DNA from: a virus
DNA: 64,000 nt
IMG/VR virus record: IMGVR_UViG_3300023179_000037
Location: 1-64,000 of that record
Direction: 5' to 3' (one strand)
Within the stretch, counting starts at the first letter, position 1; every line of letters starts with the position of its first letter. The notes beneath the pieces were generated by a model that was not told the origin of the DNA, did not search any database, and saw only the letters and a program-made list of their open reading frames with translations. Position numbers and translations under genes: made by a program. Of this stretch, positions 17,863 to 26,720 are shown piece after piece.

Positions 17863-18589
17863 AACTTGGAAAGATAAGTGGCCTGTTTATACTAATGATT
17901 ATAATGATACTGATCGAGCAATAAACATTTATACATTTATAGAAGTTTTGAACGATGTAATGAATGAAAATCATATAGTAATAACAGATGCCGGATCGCC
18001 TTCATATGCTTTACCTCAAAATTTAAAATGTAAATCTAATCAACGTTTTATTTTCTCAGCAGCACAAGCGGATATGGGATTTTCTATTCCAGGATCTGTA
18101 GGAGTAGCCAAAGCTAATCCAAATAAGCATATTATTGTTGTAACGGGTGATGGTAGTTTTAATTCAAATCTACAAGAGCTGGCAGTTATAAAATATCATA
18201 GATTGCCAATAAGTATTTTTGTTTTGGATAATAATGGATACTTAAGTATTAAAAATACACAAAAGAAGTTTTTTGAAAATCGAGTATATGGTGTAAATCC
18301 TAGTACAGGTATAATGTTCGCAGATTTAGTTAAATCTGCTAAATTATTTAATTTAGATTACTATGTTTTAGATAGAATTTCCGATATGCAGAAAATTATT
18401 ATGGAAATACTTGATTCATCTAAACCTAAAATTGTACAGGTTATTTCTCAAGAAGAACAGGATATTATACCAACTCAAATGTTTAAAACGGTTAATGGTA
18501 GTAGAGTACAACCCGGATTAGACGATATGTATCCATTTATAGAAGAACAAGATTATATTGAAGAGAGGAAAAAAGCTTTAAATATATGA
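17816..18589 (+). CDS. ThDP-dependent enzyme, C-terminal PP domain
   Basis: The 257-residue protein holds the ThDP pyrophosphate-binding domain: GDGSFNSNLQEL near residue 110, followed by VLDNNGY, the GDG-x-NN motif. It overlaps the N-terminal gene by 47 bases in the +1 frame. AAGGA sits 9 bases before the ATG, so it can be translated on its own as a second subunit. A frameshift in a once single gene is the alternative. Confidence 0.8.
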   Translation: MNINTERQKNWATLCKTWKDKWPVYTNDYNDTDRAINIYTFIEVLNDVMNENHIVITDAGSPSYALPQNLKCKSNQRFIFSAAQADMGFSIPGSVGVAKANPNKHIIVVTGDGSFNSNLQELAVIKYHRLPISIFVLDNNGYLSIKNTQKKFFENRVYGVNPSTGIMFADLVKSAKLFNLDYYVLDRISDMQKIIMEILDSSKPKIVQVISQEEQDIIPTQMFKTVNGSRVQPGLDDMYPFIEEQDYIEERKKALNI

Positions 18590-19401
18590 AAATACTTGTA
18601 TTAGGTGCTAACGGCTTTATTGGTAATCACTTATGTCAATATTTAGTATCTAAAAAACATCATGTAATAATGTTTAATAAACACGTCGATGTTTTAAAAG
18701 ATAATAAATTGTATGATTATATAAAGGATATATCCCCTCATGTATTAATTAATTGTATTACTTTTGGAGGCAAAAAAGAAATATTATCAAATGATTTACA
18801 TTTTGCTATAGATAATTTAATATTGTTTTCTAATATTTTTAAGGCATCCAAATACTTTAAAAAATTTATAAATATAGGGTCCGGCGCAGAATTTTTAGAA
18901 GATAAGAATACGAATCTTGATTTTATCTCAGAAGTATCTATATGGGAAAAATATCCCAATTTTGGAGCATACGCTTCATCCAAAAATATTATAGCTAGAT
19001 TATGTGATATTACTGATAATTACTACACTTTAAGATTATTTGGTTGTTTTGGTCAAAATGAACCCGCATTTAGAATATTTACAGCATATAAGAACTCATT
19101 ATTAAATAATACTGTTTTTCAGTTATCTGATAAGTATTTTGATAATTTTTTTATAGAAGACTTTTGTAAAGTAATTGAATACTTTATAAATTACAATCCT
19201 GCGATCAAAGATATAAATTGTGTTTATACGGAGAAATTTAAACTAAGTCAACAGTTAGAACTACTTTCTTTTGTAAACAATTGGCCAATAAATTTTAAAA
19301 TAAAAGAGACAGGTACAAATTATACAGGATGTTCTAAAAATTTAGAAAGTCTAAATTTAAATTTGGTAGGGTTGACATCGGGATTAAAAACATACAAATG
19401 A
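18586..19401 (+). CDS. SDR-family sugar reductase/epimerase
   Basis: The 271-residue protein has the NAD(P) motif LGANGFIG, an INIGSGAEF strand and YASSKN as the catalytic YxxxK. It is shorter and more diverged than GalE. Following the RfbH and ThDP genes with 4-base overlaps, it fits a reductase that completes a branched sugar (the YerF position), which is an inference. Confidence 0.7.
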   Translation: MKILVLGANGFIGNHLCQYLVSKKHHVIMFNKHVDVLKDNKLYDYIKDISPHVLINCITFGGKKEILSNDLHFAIDNLILFSNIFKASKYFKKFINIGSGAEFLEDKNTNLDFISEVSIWEKYPNFGAYASSKNIIARLCDITDNYYTLRLFGCFGQNEPAFRIFTAYKNSLLNNTVFQLSDKYFDNFFIEDFCKVIEYFINYNPAIKDINCVYTEKFKLSQQLELLSFVNNWPINFKIKETGTNYTGCSKNLESLNLNLVGLTSGLKTYK

Positions 19402-20351
19402 GAAAAATAGTTTATGTAACAGGGTGTTTAGGTTTTATAGGTTACCATGTAACCAAAGCGTGTTTAGATAGGGGTTGGTATGTATATGGAATAGATAAAT
19501 GTACATATGCTGCTAATTGTAATTTATTAGACGATTTGCAGAGTTATGGTGAACATTTTAAATTTGACGTAATAGATATAAATGATATTTCAAGATTATA
19601 TGACTGTGATTATGTAATTAATACTGCTGCTGAAACACATGTAGACAACAGTATTGAGAGCTCGGATGTTTTTCTTAAAAGTAATGTTAATGGTGTTCAC
19701 AAATTACTTGAATTGATAAAATGTAAACCTAAATCAAGAAGACCTATTTTGTTACATTTTAGTACAGATGAAGTTTATGGGGATATTGAAATAGGCTCTC
19801 ATTCTGAGGAAGATCTTTTATTACCAAGCAATCCCTATAGTGCCACAAAAGCAGCTGCTGATATGCTTATCTTAGCATGGGCAAGAACATATAGTATTCC
19901 CTATATTATAGTTAGGCCTACTAATAATTATGGTATTGGTCAATATGTGGAAAAATTTATTCCGAAAGCAATTAAAAATTTAAGCCTTGGTAAAAAAATT
20001 GTAATGCACAATGAAGGATTACCTAAAAGAACATGGCTTCATGTATCCGATACTGCCAATGCAGTTATTACAATAATAGAAAAGAATGTAGTAAATGAAA
20101 TTTATAATATTTCTGGCAATGTAGAAAAACAAAATATAGATGTAGCTCAACAATTACTTGGTTTATTTTATAGTAATACTTCATATACATTTAATGATAA
20201 TTTTGATTTTTCGGAAGTAAGACCTGGTCAAGATGTACGTTATTCAATTAACGATAAAAAATTAAAAGATTTAGGTTGGGAGCCAAAAGCTATCTTTGAA
20301 AATGAATTGATTCAGATAATGAATTGGTATAGAAAGAATTTTATATGGTAA
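19398..20351 (+). CDS. nucleotide-sugar 4,6-dehydratase (RmlB-like)
   Basis: A 317-residue extended SDR. It has VTGCLGFIG, TAAETHVDNS, FSTDEVYGDI (the T-D-E triad of 4,6-dehydratases) and NPYSATKAAADM with the catalytic YxxxK. It would make a 4-keto-6-deoxy sugar nucleotide, the substrate needed by the RfbH-like enzyme. The sequence looks closer to dTDP-glucose than to CDP-glucose dehydratases, but the nucleotide cannot be decided by eye. Confidence 0.85.
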   Translation: MRKIVYVTGCLGFIGYHVTKACLDRGWYVYGIDKCTYAANCNLLDDLQSYGEHFKFDVIDINDISRLYDCDYVINTAAETHVDNSIESSDVFLKSNVNGVHKLLELIKCKPKSRRPILLHFSTDEVYGDIEIGSHSEEDLLLPSNPYSATKAAADMLILAWARTYSIPYIIVRPTNNYGIGQYVEKFIPKAIKNLSLGKKIVMHNEGLPKRTWLHVSDTANAVITIIEKNVVNEIYNISGNVEKQNIDVAQQLLGLFYSNTSYTFNDNFDFSEVRPGQDVRYSINDKKLKDLGWEPKAIFENELIQIMNWYRKNFIW

Positions 20352-20989
20352 AATATTTTACGTTTAGTATTTGGGGAGATAATCCTAAATACACTTTCGG
20401 TGCTATTAGAAATGCTCAATTAGCACAAAAAATATTTCCAGATTGGAAGTGCTTATTTTACCATGACAATACTGTTCCTAATGCGGTCCTAAATATTCTA
20501 AGAAATTTCGACAACAGTGAAGTAATTGAAATCACAGATAATTCATTTGGAGCATTCTGGAGATTTGATATAATGTTTGACGGCGGGGACGTCGTATTAT
20601 CAAGAGATACTGATTCTAGATTAAGTGAGAGAGAAAAAGTTTTAATTGACCATTGGCTTGAAACTAATGCTAATTACATGGTAATTAGAGATCATCATAA
20701 TCATTATGAATTCCCAATACTTGCTGGTATGTGGGGGAAAAAATGTATTGCTCTTAATAGAAATTTTAAAGTTATTATGGAGCAATATAGATACACTAAA
20801 ACTTATACTGTAGATCAAGTATTTCTTAGAGACGTTGTATGGCCTTTGATTCAATATGAGACTCAAGTTTACGGTGTTAAAGAAGTAGAATGGATGAGGG
20901 ATAATTATGATTTTACTGGTCGTCATTTTATAGGACAAACATATACTGAAAATGACGAACCAGTATACGAGGGAAAAATAGATGAATGA
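20345..20989 (+). CDS. glycosyltransferase-like protein of the glycan island
   Basis: The 214-residue protein has RFDIMFDGGDVVLSRDTDSR, with a DTDSR segment in the position of a GT-A DxD motif, and ILAGMWGKK further on. The family is not recognised with certainty. It overlaps both neighbours (7 and 8 bases), so it is part of the same operon. Confidence 0.5.
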   Translation: MVKYFTFSIWGDNPKYTFGAIRNAQLAQKIFPDWKCLFYHDNTVPNAVLNILRNFDNSEVIEITDNSFGAFWRFDIMFDGGDVVLSRDTDSRLSEREKVLIDHWLETNANYMVIRDHHNHYEFPILAGMWGKKCIALNRNFKVIMEQYRYTKTYTVDQVFLRDVVWPLIQYETQVYGVKEVEWMRDNYDFTGRHFIGQTYTENDEPVYEGKIDE

Positions 20990-21686
20990 GGTGATTCTTT
21001 ACCATCATTTAGGTCTAGGTGATACATTTATTTGTAATGGGTTAGTGAATTATTTTTCAGAAAAATATGATCATATATTTTTGCCCTGCAAAATAGAATA
21101 CTTTCAAACTATAAGATGTTTATATAGTGAAAATGATAAAGTAACAGTATGTCCTATGCTTAATATTAATCCTGGTAATGAACAGCAAATTATACAAAAT
21201 TTTCAATGTGATAAAAATATTCCTTTAATAATGATTGGGTTTAAAGATATAGATCATAGTAATTTTGATAGACAATTCTATGAATTAAATGATTTATCCT
21301 TTGGATTTAGATATAGTAAATTTCAAATGCCAAAGTATGTTGAGAATAGTGATAAGTTATATAATTCTTTAGTGAAGGATGATTACATTCTTATTCATAA
21401 AAATACCAGTTTGGGTACAATGGAGATAGAGATTGATAGTGAACTGGATAAAATATACATAGATCCCACTATAACTAATAATCTTTTAGAATGGAAAGAT
21501 ATAGTATATAACGCTAAAGAAATTCATTGTGTGCCGAGTAGTGTTTATTGTTGGATTGATAGTATTTATGATAAAGTAGTCGGAAAATTATTTTATCATA
21601 ATATTAGAGAAGGCACTAAATTAAACGTGAATAATGATTATAATAAACATTCTTGGATAATTAAAGAATATGCTAGCAAATTATGA
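20982..21686 (+). CDS. GT9-like protein, paralogue of the gene at 12201
   Basis: The 234-residue protein begins with LYHHLGLGDTFICNG, carries NFDRQFYELNDLSFGFRYSK and ends with similar histidine and asparagine segments. These match the 12201 gene in order, so one is a diverged copy of the other. It is probably a transferase acting on a related donor or acceptor. Confidence 0.5.
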   Translation: MNEVILYHHLGLGDTFICNGLVNYFSEKYDHIFLPCKIEYFQTIRCLYSENDKVTVCPMLNINPGNEQQIIQNFQCDKNIPLIMIGFKDIDHSNFDRQFYELNDLSFGFRYSKFQMPKYVENSDKLYNSLVKDDYILIHKNTSLGTMEIEIDSELDKIYIDPTITNNLLEWKDIVYNAKEIHCVPSSVYCWIDSIYDKVVGKLFYHNIREGTKLNVNNDYNKHSWIIKEYASKL

Positions 21687-22302
21687 AAAAGATGAGTTTG
21701 GAGTTATTAAACAAATCGAAGTTACAAAAATATCTTATGATAAGAAATATATTAATGTTAGATACGATTCATATGGTGAATTAAATTCTTATATGAGCCA
21801 TTTAAGATTTGGGTATATAGTTGGCTCTATAGGTTACGTCCCTAAGTCTATTCTAGATGTTGGTTATGGTAATGGTTCATTTCTAAAGATTTGTGGAAAA
21901 CTAATAGATAATTGTTACGGAAATGATATTAATGGATATGCTATTCCCGATAATGCAGTTTTTGTTGAGGATATAACTAAGAATCACTATGATGTAATTA
22001 CATTCTTTGATTCCTTAGAACATTTTGAGAATTTAAATTTTATTGAAAATCTTAAATGTAATTATCTTGTTATATCTGTTCCATGGTGTCATTATTTTAG
22101 CAATGAATGGTTTAAAACTTGGAAACATAGAAGAGAGAATGAACATCTTTATCACTTTAATAAGGCATCATTAACTAATTTTATAAGTAGTTATAGATAT
22201 TCTTTAGTTACATCAAGTAATATAGAGGACACTATTAGAAAAGGTGTTGATAAAAATGAAAATATTTTAACTTGCATTTTCAAAAAAGATAATACTTTAT
22301 GA
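21670..22302 (+). CDS. SAM-dependent methyltransferase
   Basis: The 210-residue protein has ILDVGYGNGSFLKIC (SAM motif I), then YDVITFFDSLEHFEN and ISVPWCHYF, a class I methyltransferase layout. HLYHFNKASL resembles small-molecule methyltransferases acting on sugars or quinones. It overlaps its upstream neighbour by 17 bases. It may methylate a sugar of the island's product. Confidence 0.7.
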   Translation: MLANYEKDEFGVIKQIEVTKISYDKKYINVRYDSYGELNSYMSHLRFGYIVGSIGYVPKSILDVGYGNGSFLKICGKLIDNCYGNDINGYAIPDNAVFVEDITKNHYDVITFFDSLEHFENLNFIENLKCNYLVISVPWCHYFSNEWFKTWKHRRENEHLYHFNKASLTNFISSYRYSLVTSSNIEDTIRKGVDKNENILTCIFKKDNTL

Positions 22303-23021
22303 GTAACGTTACTATTATTACTGCTACTACAGGTGCAGATTTTTTAGAAAAGAATATAAATTCTGTAATCAATCAACAAGTCTCAGCTGATGTTAAAATA
22401 CAACATTTAGTTGTTGTAGATGGGAATCATCATTTAGAAAAAGTTAGCAAACATTTAACAGGTAATGAAGATCTAATCGTATTGCCGTATGCTACAGGTA
22501 TTGAGCAATATAATGGCCATAGAATATATGGAGGTTGTACTTTCTTAGCCAAAGGCGACTTTATCATGTATTTAGATGAGGATAATTGGATTGACTCCAA
22601 TCATGTACAAAGTTTAGTTGATATTTCTAATGAATTATCTTTTTCATGTTCTTTAAGAAAGATAGTAGATATGGAAGGCAAATATATTTGTAATGATGAC
22701 TGCGAAAGTTTAGGTAATTGGAAATCAATTATAGATGACTTTTTTGTGGATGTTAATTGTTTCTTTTTACCTAAAAAACTAGCATTACAATTATCTCCTC
22801 TGTGGTTCAGACGAGCAAGACATCCAGACGATCAACCTGAAGTCGATAGAATATTGACTTCCACTCTAAAAGATAATAATATAAGATGTAATGTGTCAGG
22901 TTTTTACACTGTTAATTATAGAGCGGGTAATAGACTTGATTCAGTGCAACCCGAATTTTTCATTAATGGTAATCAGGTAATGAAAAACTTATATAATAAT
23001 AACTTACCTTGGGCAAAGTGA
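22299..23021 (+). CDS. GT2-like glycosyltransferase
   Basis: The 240-residue protein begins with VTIITATTGADFLEKNINSV, a GT-A donor fold start, and has DFIMYLDEDNW with a DED metal-binding motif. HPDDQPEVDRI sits in the acceptor half. It overlaps neighbours by 4 bases and 1 base. Confidence 0.7.
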   Translation: MSNVTIITATTGADFLEKNINSVINQQVSADVKIQHLVVVDGNHHLEKVSKHLTGNEDLIVLPYATGIEQYNGHRIYGGCTFLAKGDFIMYLDEDNWIDSNHVQSLVDISNELSFSCSLRKIVDMEGKYICNDDCESLGNWKSIIDDFFVDVNCFFLPKKLALQLSPLWFRRARHPDDQPEVDRILTSTLKDNNIRCNVSGFYTVNYRAGNRLDSVQPEFFINGNQVMKNLYNNNLPWAK

Positions 23022-24007
23022 TGAAAGATTTTTTATTTTTTACATATAGTTTTGTACCCACTGCAATGTATTTATTCAAAGCTATAGAAAATTGTGGTTA
23101 TAATTGTGACTTGGTGACAGAATTAGATTTTGATTCTTTTGTTTGTGAGTCTAAATATAGAGTAGTTGTTGGATATTTACATGAACCAAATCATATTAGA
23201 GTCATAAACGAATTGCGAGAAGGAATATTAAAGGATAGTTATTTTATACAACATGATGATACTGATAATTATTGTATAAATTATTGGTTCAGCAAACCTC
23301 CAAATTTAATAATGCACCGAGAATTATTCTCGTACTCTAGAACACCTTATCCAGATGTGCCAGCTTACCCGATGCATTTTCCGATACCAAGTATCTATAA
23401 AGAGGAATATCAAAATAAAATTTATGATGTAACCTTTATAGGAGGACACACTAATCCAAGACGAGTGCATTTTGTCAATCACCTAAAATCTCTAATGGAA
23501 GGTAGCCTTAAACATTTGAATTGGTATTTTAAACATGAAGGCTATGGAGACGGTAAAGATTATCTTGTAAACAAAAATGATACGTTTAGAGTATACAATC
23601 AATCAAAAATAATTATACATAATCCCGGTAATAGTCAAGATTCAGTAAGGATATGGGAAGCAGTATCAGCTAAAGCAGTCTTATTGTCGCCTCAACTACC
23701 TAATCTAAGTTTAACTAAAGAGTTCATGGACTTTGATAAATATGTAGTATATAAAGATGACTTTTCAGATCTTGCAGATAAAATATTATGGATTTTAAAT
23801 GGTGACAATTGGAAAAGAATATCAGATATTTCTGTCAATGAATACTTAACACGCCAAGCACCGTATCATTGTTTTGTGTATTATTATAACATTATTATGC
23901 ATTACTGTGGTTTGGAGAAAAAACCAATTAAGAGAATGTCTGCTAGACCTATATTCATGGATATTAAATGGGGACATGAATTTGGGTATGGAGCCGATAT
24001 AGAATAA
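23021..24007 (+). CDS. CgeB-like glycosyltransferase
   Basis: The 328-residue protein has YDVTFIGGHTNPRRVHF in the middle and IIIHNPGNSQDSVRIWEA in the C-terminal half, the pattern of CgeB/GT4-like donor domains. The ATG at 23021 overlaps the previous stop by one base (TGATG) and is preferred to the earlier TTG. Donor and acceptor are unknown. Confidence 0.6.
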   Translation: MKDFLFFTYSFVPTAMYLFKAIENCGYNCDLVTELDFDSFVCESKYRVVVGYLHEPNHIRVINELREGILKDSYFIQHDDTDNYCINYWFSKPPNLIMHRELFSYSRTPYPDVPAYPMHFPIPSIYKEEYQNKIYDVTFIGGHTNPRRVHFVNHLKSLMEGSLKHLNWYFKHEGYGDGKDYLVNKNDTFRVYNQSKIIIHNPGNSQDSVRIWEAVSAKAVLLSPQLPNLSLTKEFMDFDKYVVYKDDFSDLADKILWILNGDNWKRISDISVNEYLTRQAPYHCFVYYYNIIMHYCGLEKKPIKRMSARPIFMDIKWGHEFGYGADIE

Positions 24008-24742
24008 GTGAAAATAATTAAAGATTTATATGGTTATTCTTCAAACAAATTAGAAATTATAGATGATAATGGTTTTATATTTGTTAGAAAATATGGCGAT
24101 AACCAAAGAAATTTAGAACGATTACTAGTATTAAAAAATTTGGATCTGCCTACTCCAAAGATATTACATTGCACTAATGAATATTATGATATGGAATTTA
24201 TTCAGGGCATGGATATCAAAAACTACCTTTTGAATCATTCGTCTGAAGGGTTGGCAAGTTTTTTAGTATCTCTGTTGGATACATTTAAAAAATATACTAA
24301 AGAAAAATGTTATATAGATGTATACAACAAAAAACTTTATAATGTAGATTTCTCTGATCTTAGCTTTAATAAGCAACAACTAATAGAAAAATTACCTAAA
24401 GTATTGCCGTCTTCTCTATACCACGGGGACTTAACTTTAGATAATATTTTATATGATATAAAAAATAATCGATTTGTTCTTATTGATCCATTAACTACTG
24501 ATTATGATTCATATGTATTTGATGTATCCAAATTAAAACAAGATTTAATATGTAAATGGTTTATACGAGATACAGATTTGATCTTAGATTCTAAGTTAAA
24601 GCATATAGATGATTTAATAAGTGATAATTTTTCCTATAATTATTTAGTTATACTAATGTTGTTAAGAATTTATCCTTATGTAAAAACCAAAAAAGATTAT
24701 ATTTTTTTAACTAATGAGATTAATAAATTATGGAAATTATAA
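24008..24742 (+). CDS. aminoglycoside phosphotransferase/choline-kinase-like kinase
   Basis: The 244-residue protein has YHGDLTLDNIL (the HGDxxxxN catalytic loop) and LIDPLTTDYDS, with the metal-binding Asp, as in APH/choline kinases. A GTG start follows the previous stop directly. It sits before a nucleotidyltransferase gene, a kinase-cytidylyltransferase pairing like LicA/LicC or sugar-activation pairs. It would phosphorylate a small alcohol or sugar. Confidence 0.7.
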   Translation: MKIIKDLYGYSSNKLEIIDDNGFIFVRKYGDNQRNLERLLVLKNLDLPTPKILHCTNEYYDMEFIQGMDIKNYLLNHSSEGLASFLVSLLDTFKKYTKEKCYIDVYNKKLYNVDFSDLSFNKQQLIEKLPKVLPSSLYHGDLTLDNILYDIKNNRFVLIDPLTTDYDSYVFDVSKLKQDLICKWFIRDTDLILDSKLKHIDDLISDNFSYNYLVILMLLRIYPYVKTKKDYIFLTNEINKLWKL

Positions 24743-25749
24743 TTCCGTGTGCTGGTCATTCTACTAGATTTCCTAATCTAAGACCTAAATATTTACTAAC
24801 AAATTATAGTGGCAAACTGATGGTCGAGAAGGCAGCTGAATGTTTTTCCTCGGACAAAAATAGATTAACTATTGCTATTTTAAAGGAACATGATGATGTT
24901 TATAATTCAAGTAAAATATTAACAAATACTTTTGGTAATACAATTAATATTGTAGTATTAGACAATTATACAAAAGGTCCCGCTGATACAGTTTATCAAT
25001 GCTTAAAAAAATTAGAATTAAATAAAAATGAACCTTTTCTAGTAAAAGATTGTGATAGTTTTTATCAAACAGATTTACCTGCGGGCAATTCTATTCATGT
25101 TTCAAGATTATCGTCTAATCCAAAAATAAAAAATCCAGCAGCTAAAAGTTTTACTATTTCAAATAATCAAGATATAATTTTATCCATTATTGAAAAGAAA
25201 ATAGTTAGTGATACTTTTTGTGTAGGCGGTTATCAATTTGAAAGAGTAGAAGATTACATTAATGCTATAGAAAAATTAGCAACATCTAATTCTGCTGAAA
25301 TATTTGTTTCTAATGTAATAGATTATTTGATTTCTAAAGGCAAGGTATTTACGCAAACTGAAGTTTCTAACTATATAGATGTTGGTACAGCGGAGGATTG
25401 GTTAGATTATAATAAAAAACCAACCTATTTTTGTGATATAGATGGTACTATTATAAAATCTAAAAGTGATATTGTTACCTATGAACCTTTGGTTGAAAAT
25501 ATTAAAATTCTATTGGAAAAAAAATCTAAAGGGTGTAAAATTATATTTTGTACAGCAAGACCGAACAAATTAAAAGATATAACTCGTACAATGTTGGATA
25601 ATCTTGGTTTTAATGGTTGTGAATTAATTATGGAAATACATCATTCATCTAGAGTTTTGATTAATGATTATGCAAAATCCAACCCGTATCCCTCAGCAGT
25701 TGCTATAAATCTGCGAAGAGATACTGATAATTTAGGAGAATTGATTTGA
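24730..25749 (+). CDS. nucleotidyltransferase-HAD phosphatase fusion
   Basis: The 339-residue protein has two domains. Residues 1-230 are a nucleotidyltransferase, with IIPCAGHSTRFP (the GxGxR-like loop), RPKYLL, LVKDCDSFY (the metal-site Asp) and YIDVGTAEDW. Residues 233-339 form a HAD-like domain with YFCDIDGTII (DxDGT nucleophile loop), IFCTARP and VLINDYA. It would activate a phosphorylated compound to an NDP form and also dephosphorylate one. It overlaps the kinase gene by 13 bases. Confidence 0.8.
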   Translation: MEIIIPCAGHSTRFPNLRPKYLLTNYSGKLMVEKAAECFSSDKNRLTIAILKEHDDVYNSSKILTNTFGNTINIVVLDNYTKGPADTVYQCLKKLELNKNEPFLVKDCDSFYQTDLPAGNSIHVSRLSSNPKIKNPAAKSFTISNNQDIILSIIEKKIVSDTFCVGGYQFERVEDYINAIEKLATSNSAEIFVSNVIDYLISKGKVFTQTEVSNYIDVGTAEDWLDYNKKPTYFCDIDGTIIKSKSDIVTYEPLVENIKILLEKKSKGCKIIFCTARPNKLKDITRTMLDNLGFNGCELIMEIHHSSRVLINDYAKSNPYPSAVAINLRRDTDNLGELI

Positions 25750-26051
25750 TTGATTACAAGTACAATGAAATTAATTTATTGAATGAATTAAAAAACTATA
25801 TTGATAATACTTATTCTCAACATTATGCTCAAGGTAAAATTCAAACAACAGAATTTATAATTGACAATGGGCATGGTATTGGACATACTGCCGGAAATAT
25901 CATTAAGTATACCCAAAGATACGGCAAAAAAGAAGGAAGAAATAGGAAGGATATACTAAAGGTGTTACACTATGCTTTAATTATGCTGTATGTGCATGAT
26001 TTAGAGATAAAAAATAAAGAAGTGATAGAAACAATTCATCATCCAGTATGA
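25746..26051 (+). CDS. DUF3310-like small protein
   Basis: The 101-residue protein contains HTAGNIIKYTQRYGKKEG and a following LKVLHYALIML helix, the core pattern of phage DUF3310 proteins, whose function is not settled. A TTG start is supported by AGGAG 7 bases upstream. It overlaps the fusion gene and leads into the replication block. Confidence 0.65.
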   Translation: MIDYKYNEINLLNELKNYIDNTYSQHYAQGKIQTTEFIIDNGHGIGHTAGNIIKYTQRYGKKEGRNRKDILKVLHYALIMLYVHDLEIKNKEVIETIHHPV

Positions 26052-26058
26052 GGTTATT

Positions 26059-26715
26059 ATGCAAATTAGTAAAGAAACAATTGAAATTCTAAAGAATTTT
26101 GCCAGCATAAACAGCAATATTCTTATTCGTAAAGGTAAAACGCTAGCTACTATTAGTACAGCAAAAAATATTTTTGCTAAAGCAGCCGTAGCGGAAGATT
26201 TTCCTGTAGAAGTACCAATCTATGATTTGAATTCTTTGTTAGCATTGCTGACACTAATGGAAAATCAAAATGTCGAGTTCGGGGATAAATCGTTAACGAT
26301 TTCCAAAGATGGAGGAAAATTTGAGTATTTTTATTCTAATCTAGGCGTAATTGTAGCAGCCCCAGATAAAACCATTGAATTAGATAATCATTTTCAGTTT
26401 AAGTTATCCGCTGAGGATGTACAAATGATAATGAAAGCTGCAGCAATCACATCTGCCCCTACTATTTCTGTTACTTGTAAATATCAACAGGTTGTTCTTA
26501 CTATTGGTGATAAAAAGAATGATACTGCAAATACTTATAAGAAAACTATAGGTTCTGGGCTTGAAGATTTTGAATGCCATATTGCTGTGGAGAACTTTAA
26601 AATTATTCCTGATGCGTATTCGATTACTATTTCCAAAAAGAAATTTATGCATTTTAAAAATGAAACAAAATCTATAGAATATTTTATCGCAATGGAACCA
26701 GATTCTGTAGTTTAA
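26059..26715 (+). CDS. 45: sliding clamp gp45
   Basis: The 218-residue protein matches T4-type gp45 in length and order: an N-terminal ETIEILKNFASINSNILI, central EFGDKSLTI and a hydrophobic C-terminal strand near EYFIAMEP. It is the trimeric processivity factor for the DNA polymerase and, in T4, the activator of late transcription. The clamp loader genes follow. The late promoters in this window make its dual role likely here too. Confidence 0.9.
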   Translation: MQISKETIEILKNFASINSNILIRKGKTLATISTAKNIFAKAAVAEDFPVEVPIYDLNSLLALLTLMENQNVEFGDKSLTISKDGGKFEYFYSNLGVIVAAPDKTIELDNHFQFKLSAEDVQMIMKAAAITSAPTISVTCKYQQVVLTIGDKKNDTANTYKKTIGSGLEDFECHIAVENFKIIPDAYSITISKKKFMHFKNETKSIEYFIAMEPDSVV

Positions 26716-26720
26716 ATAAA

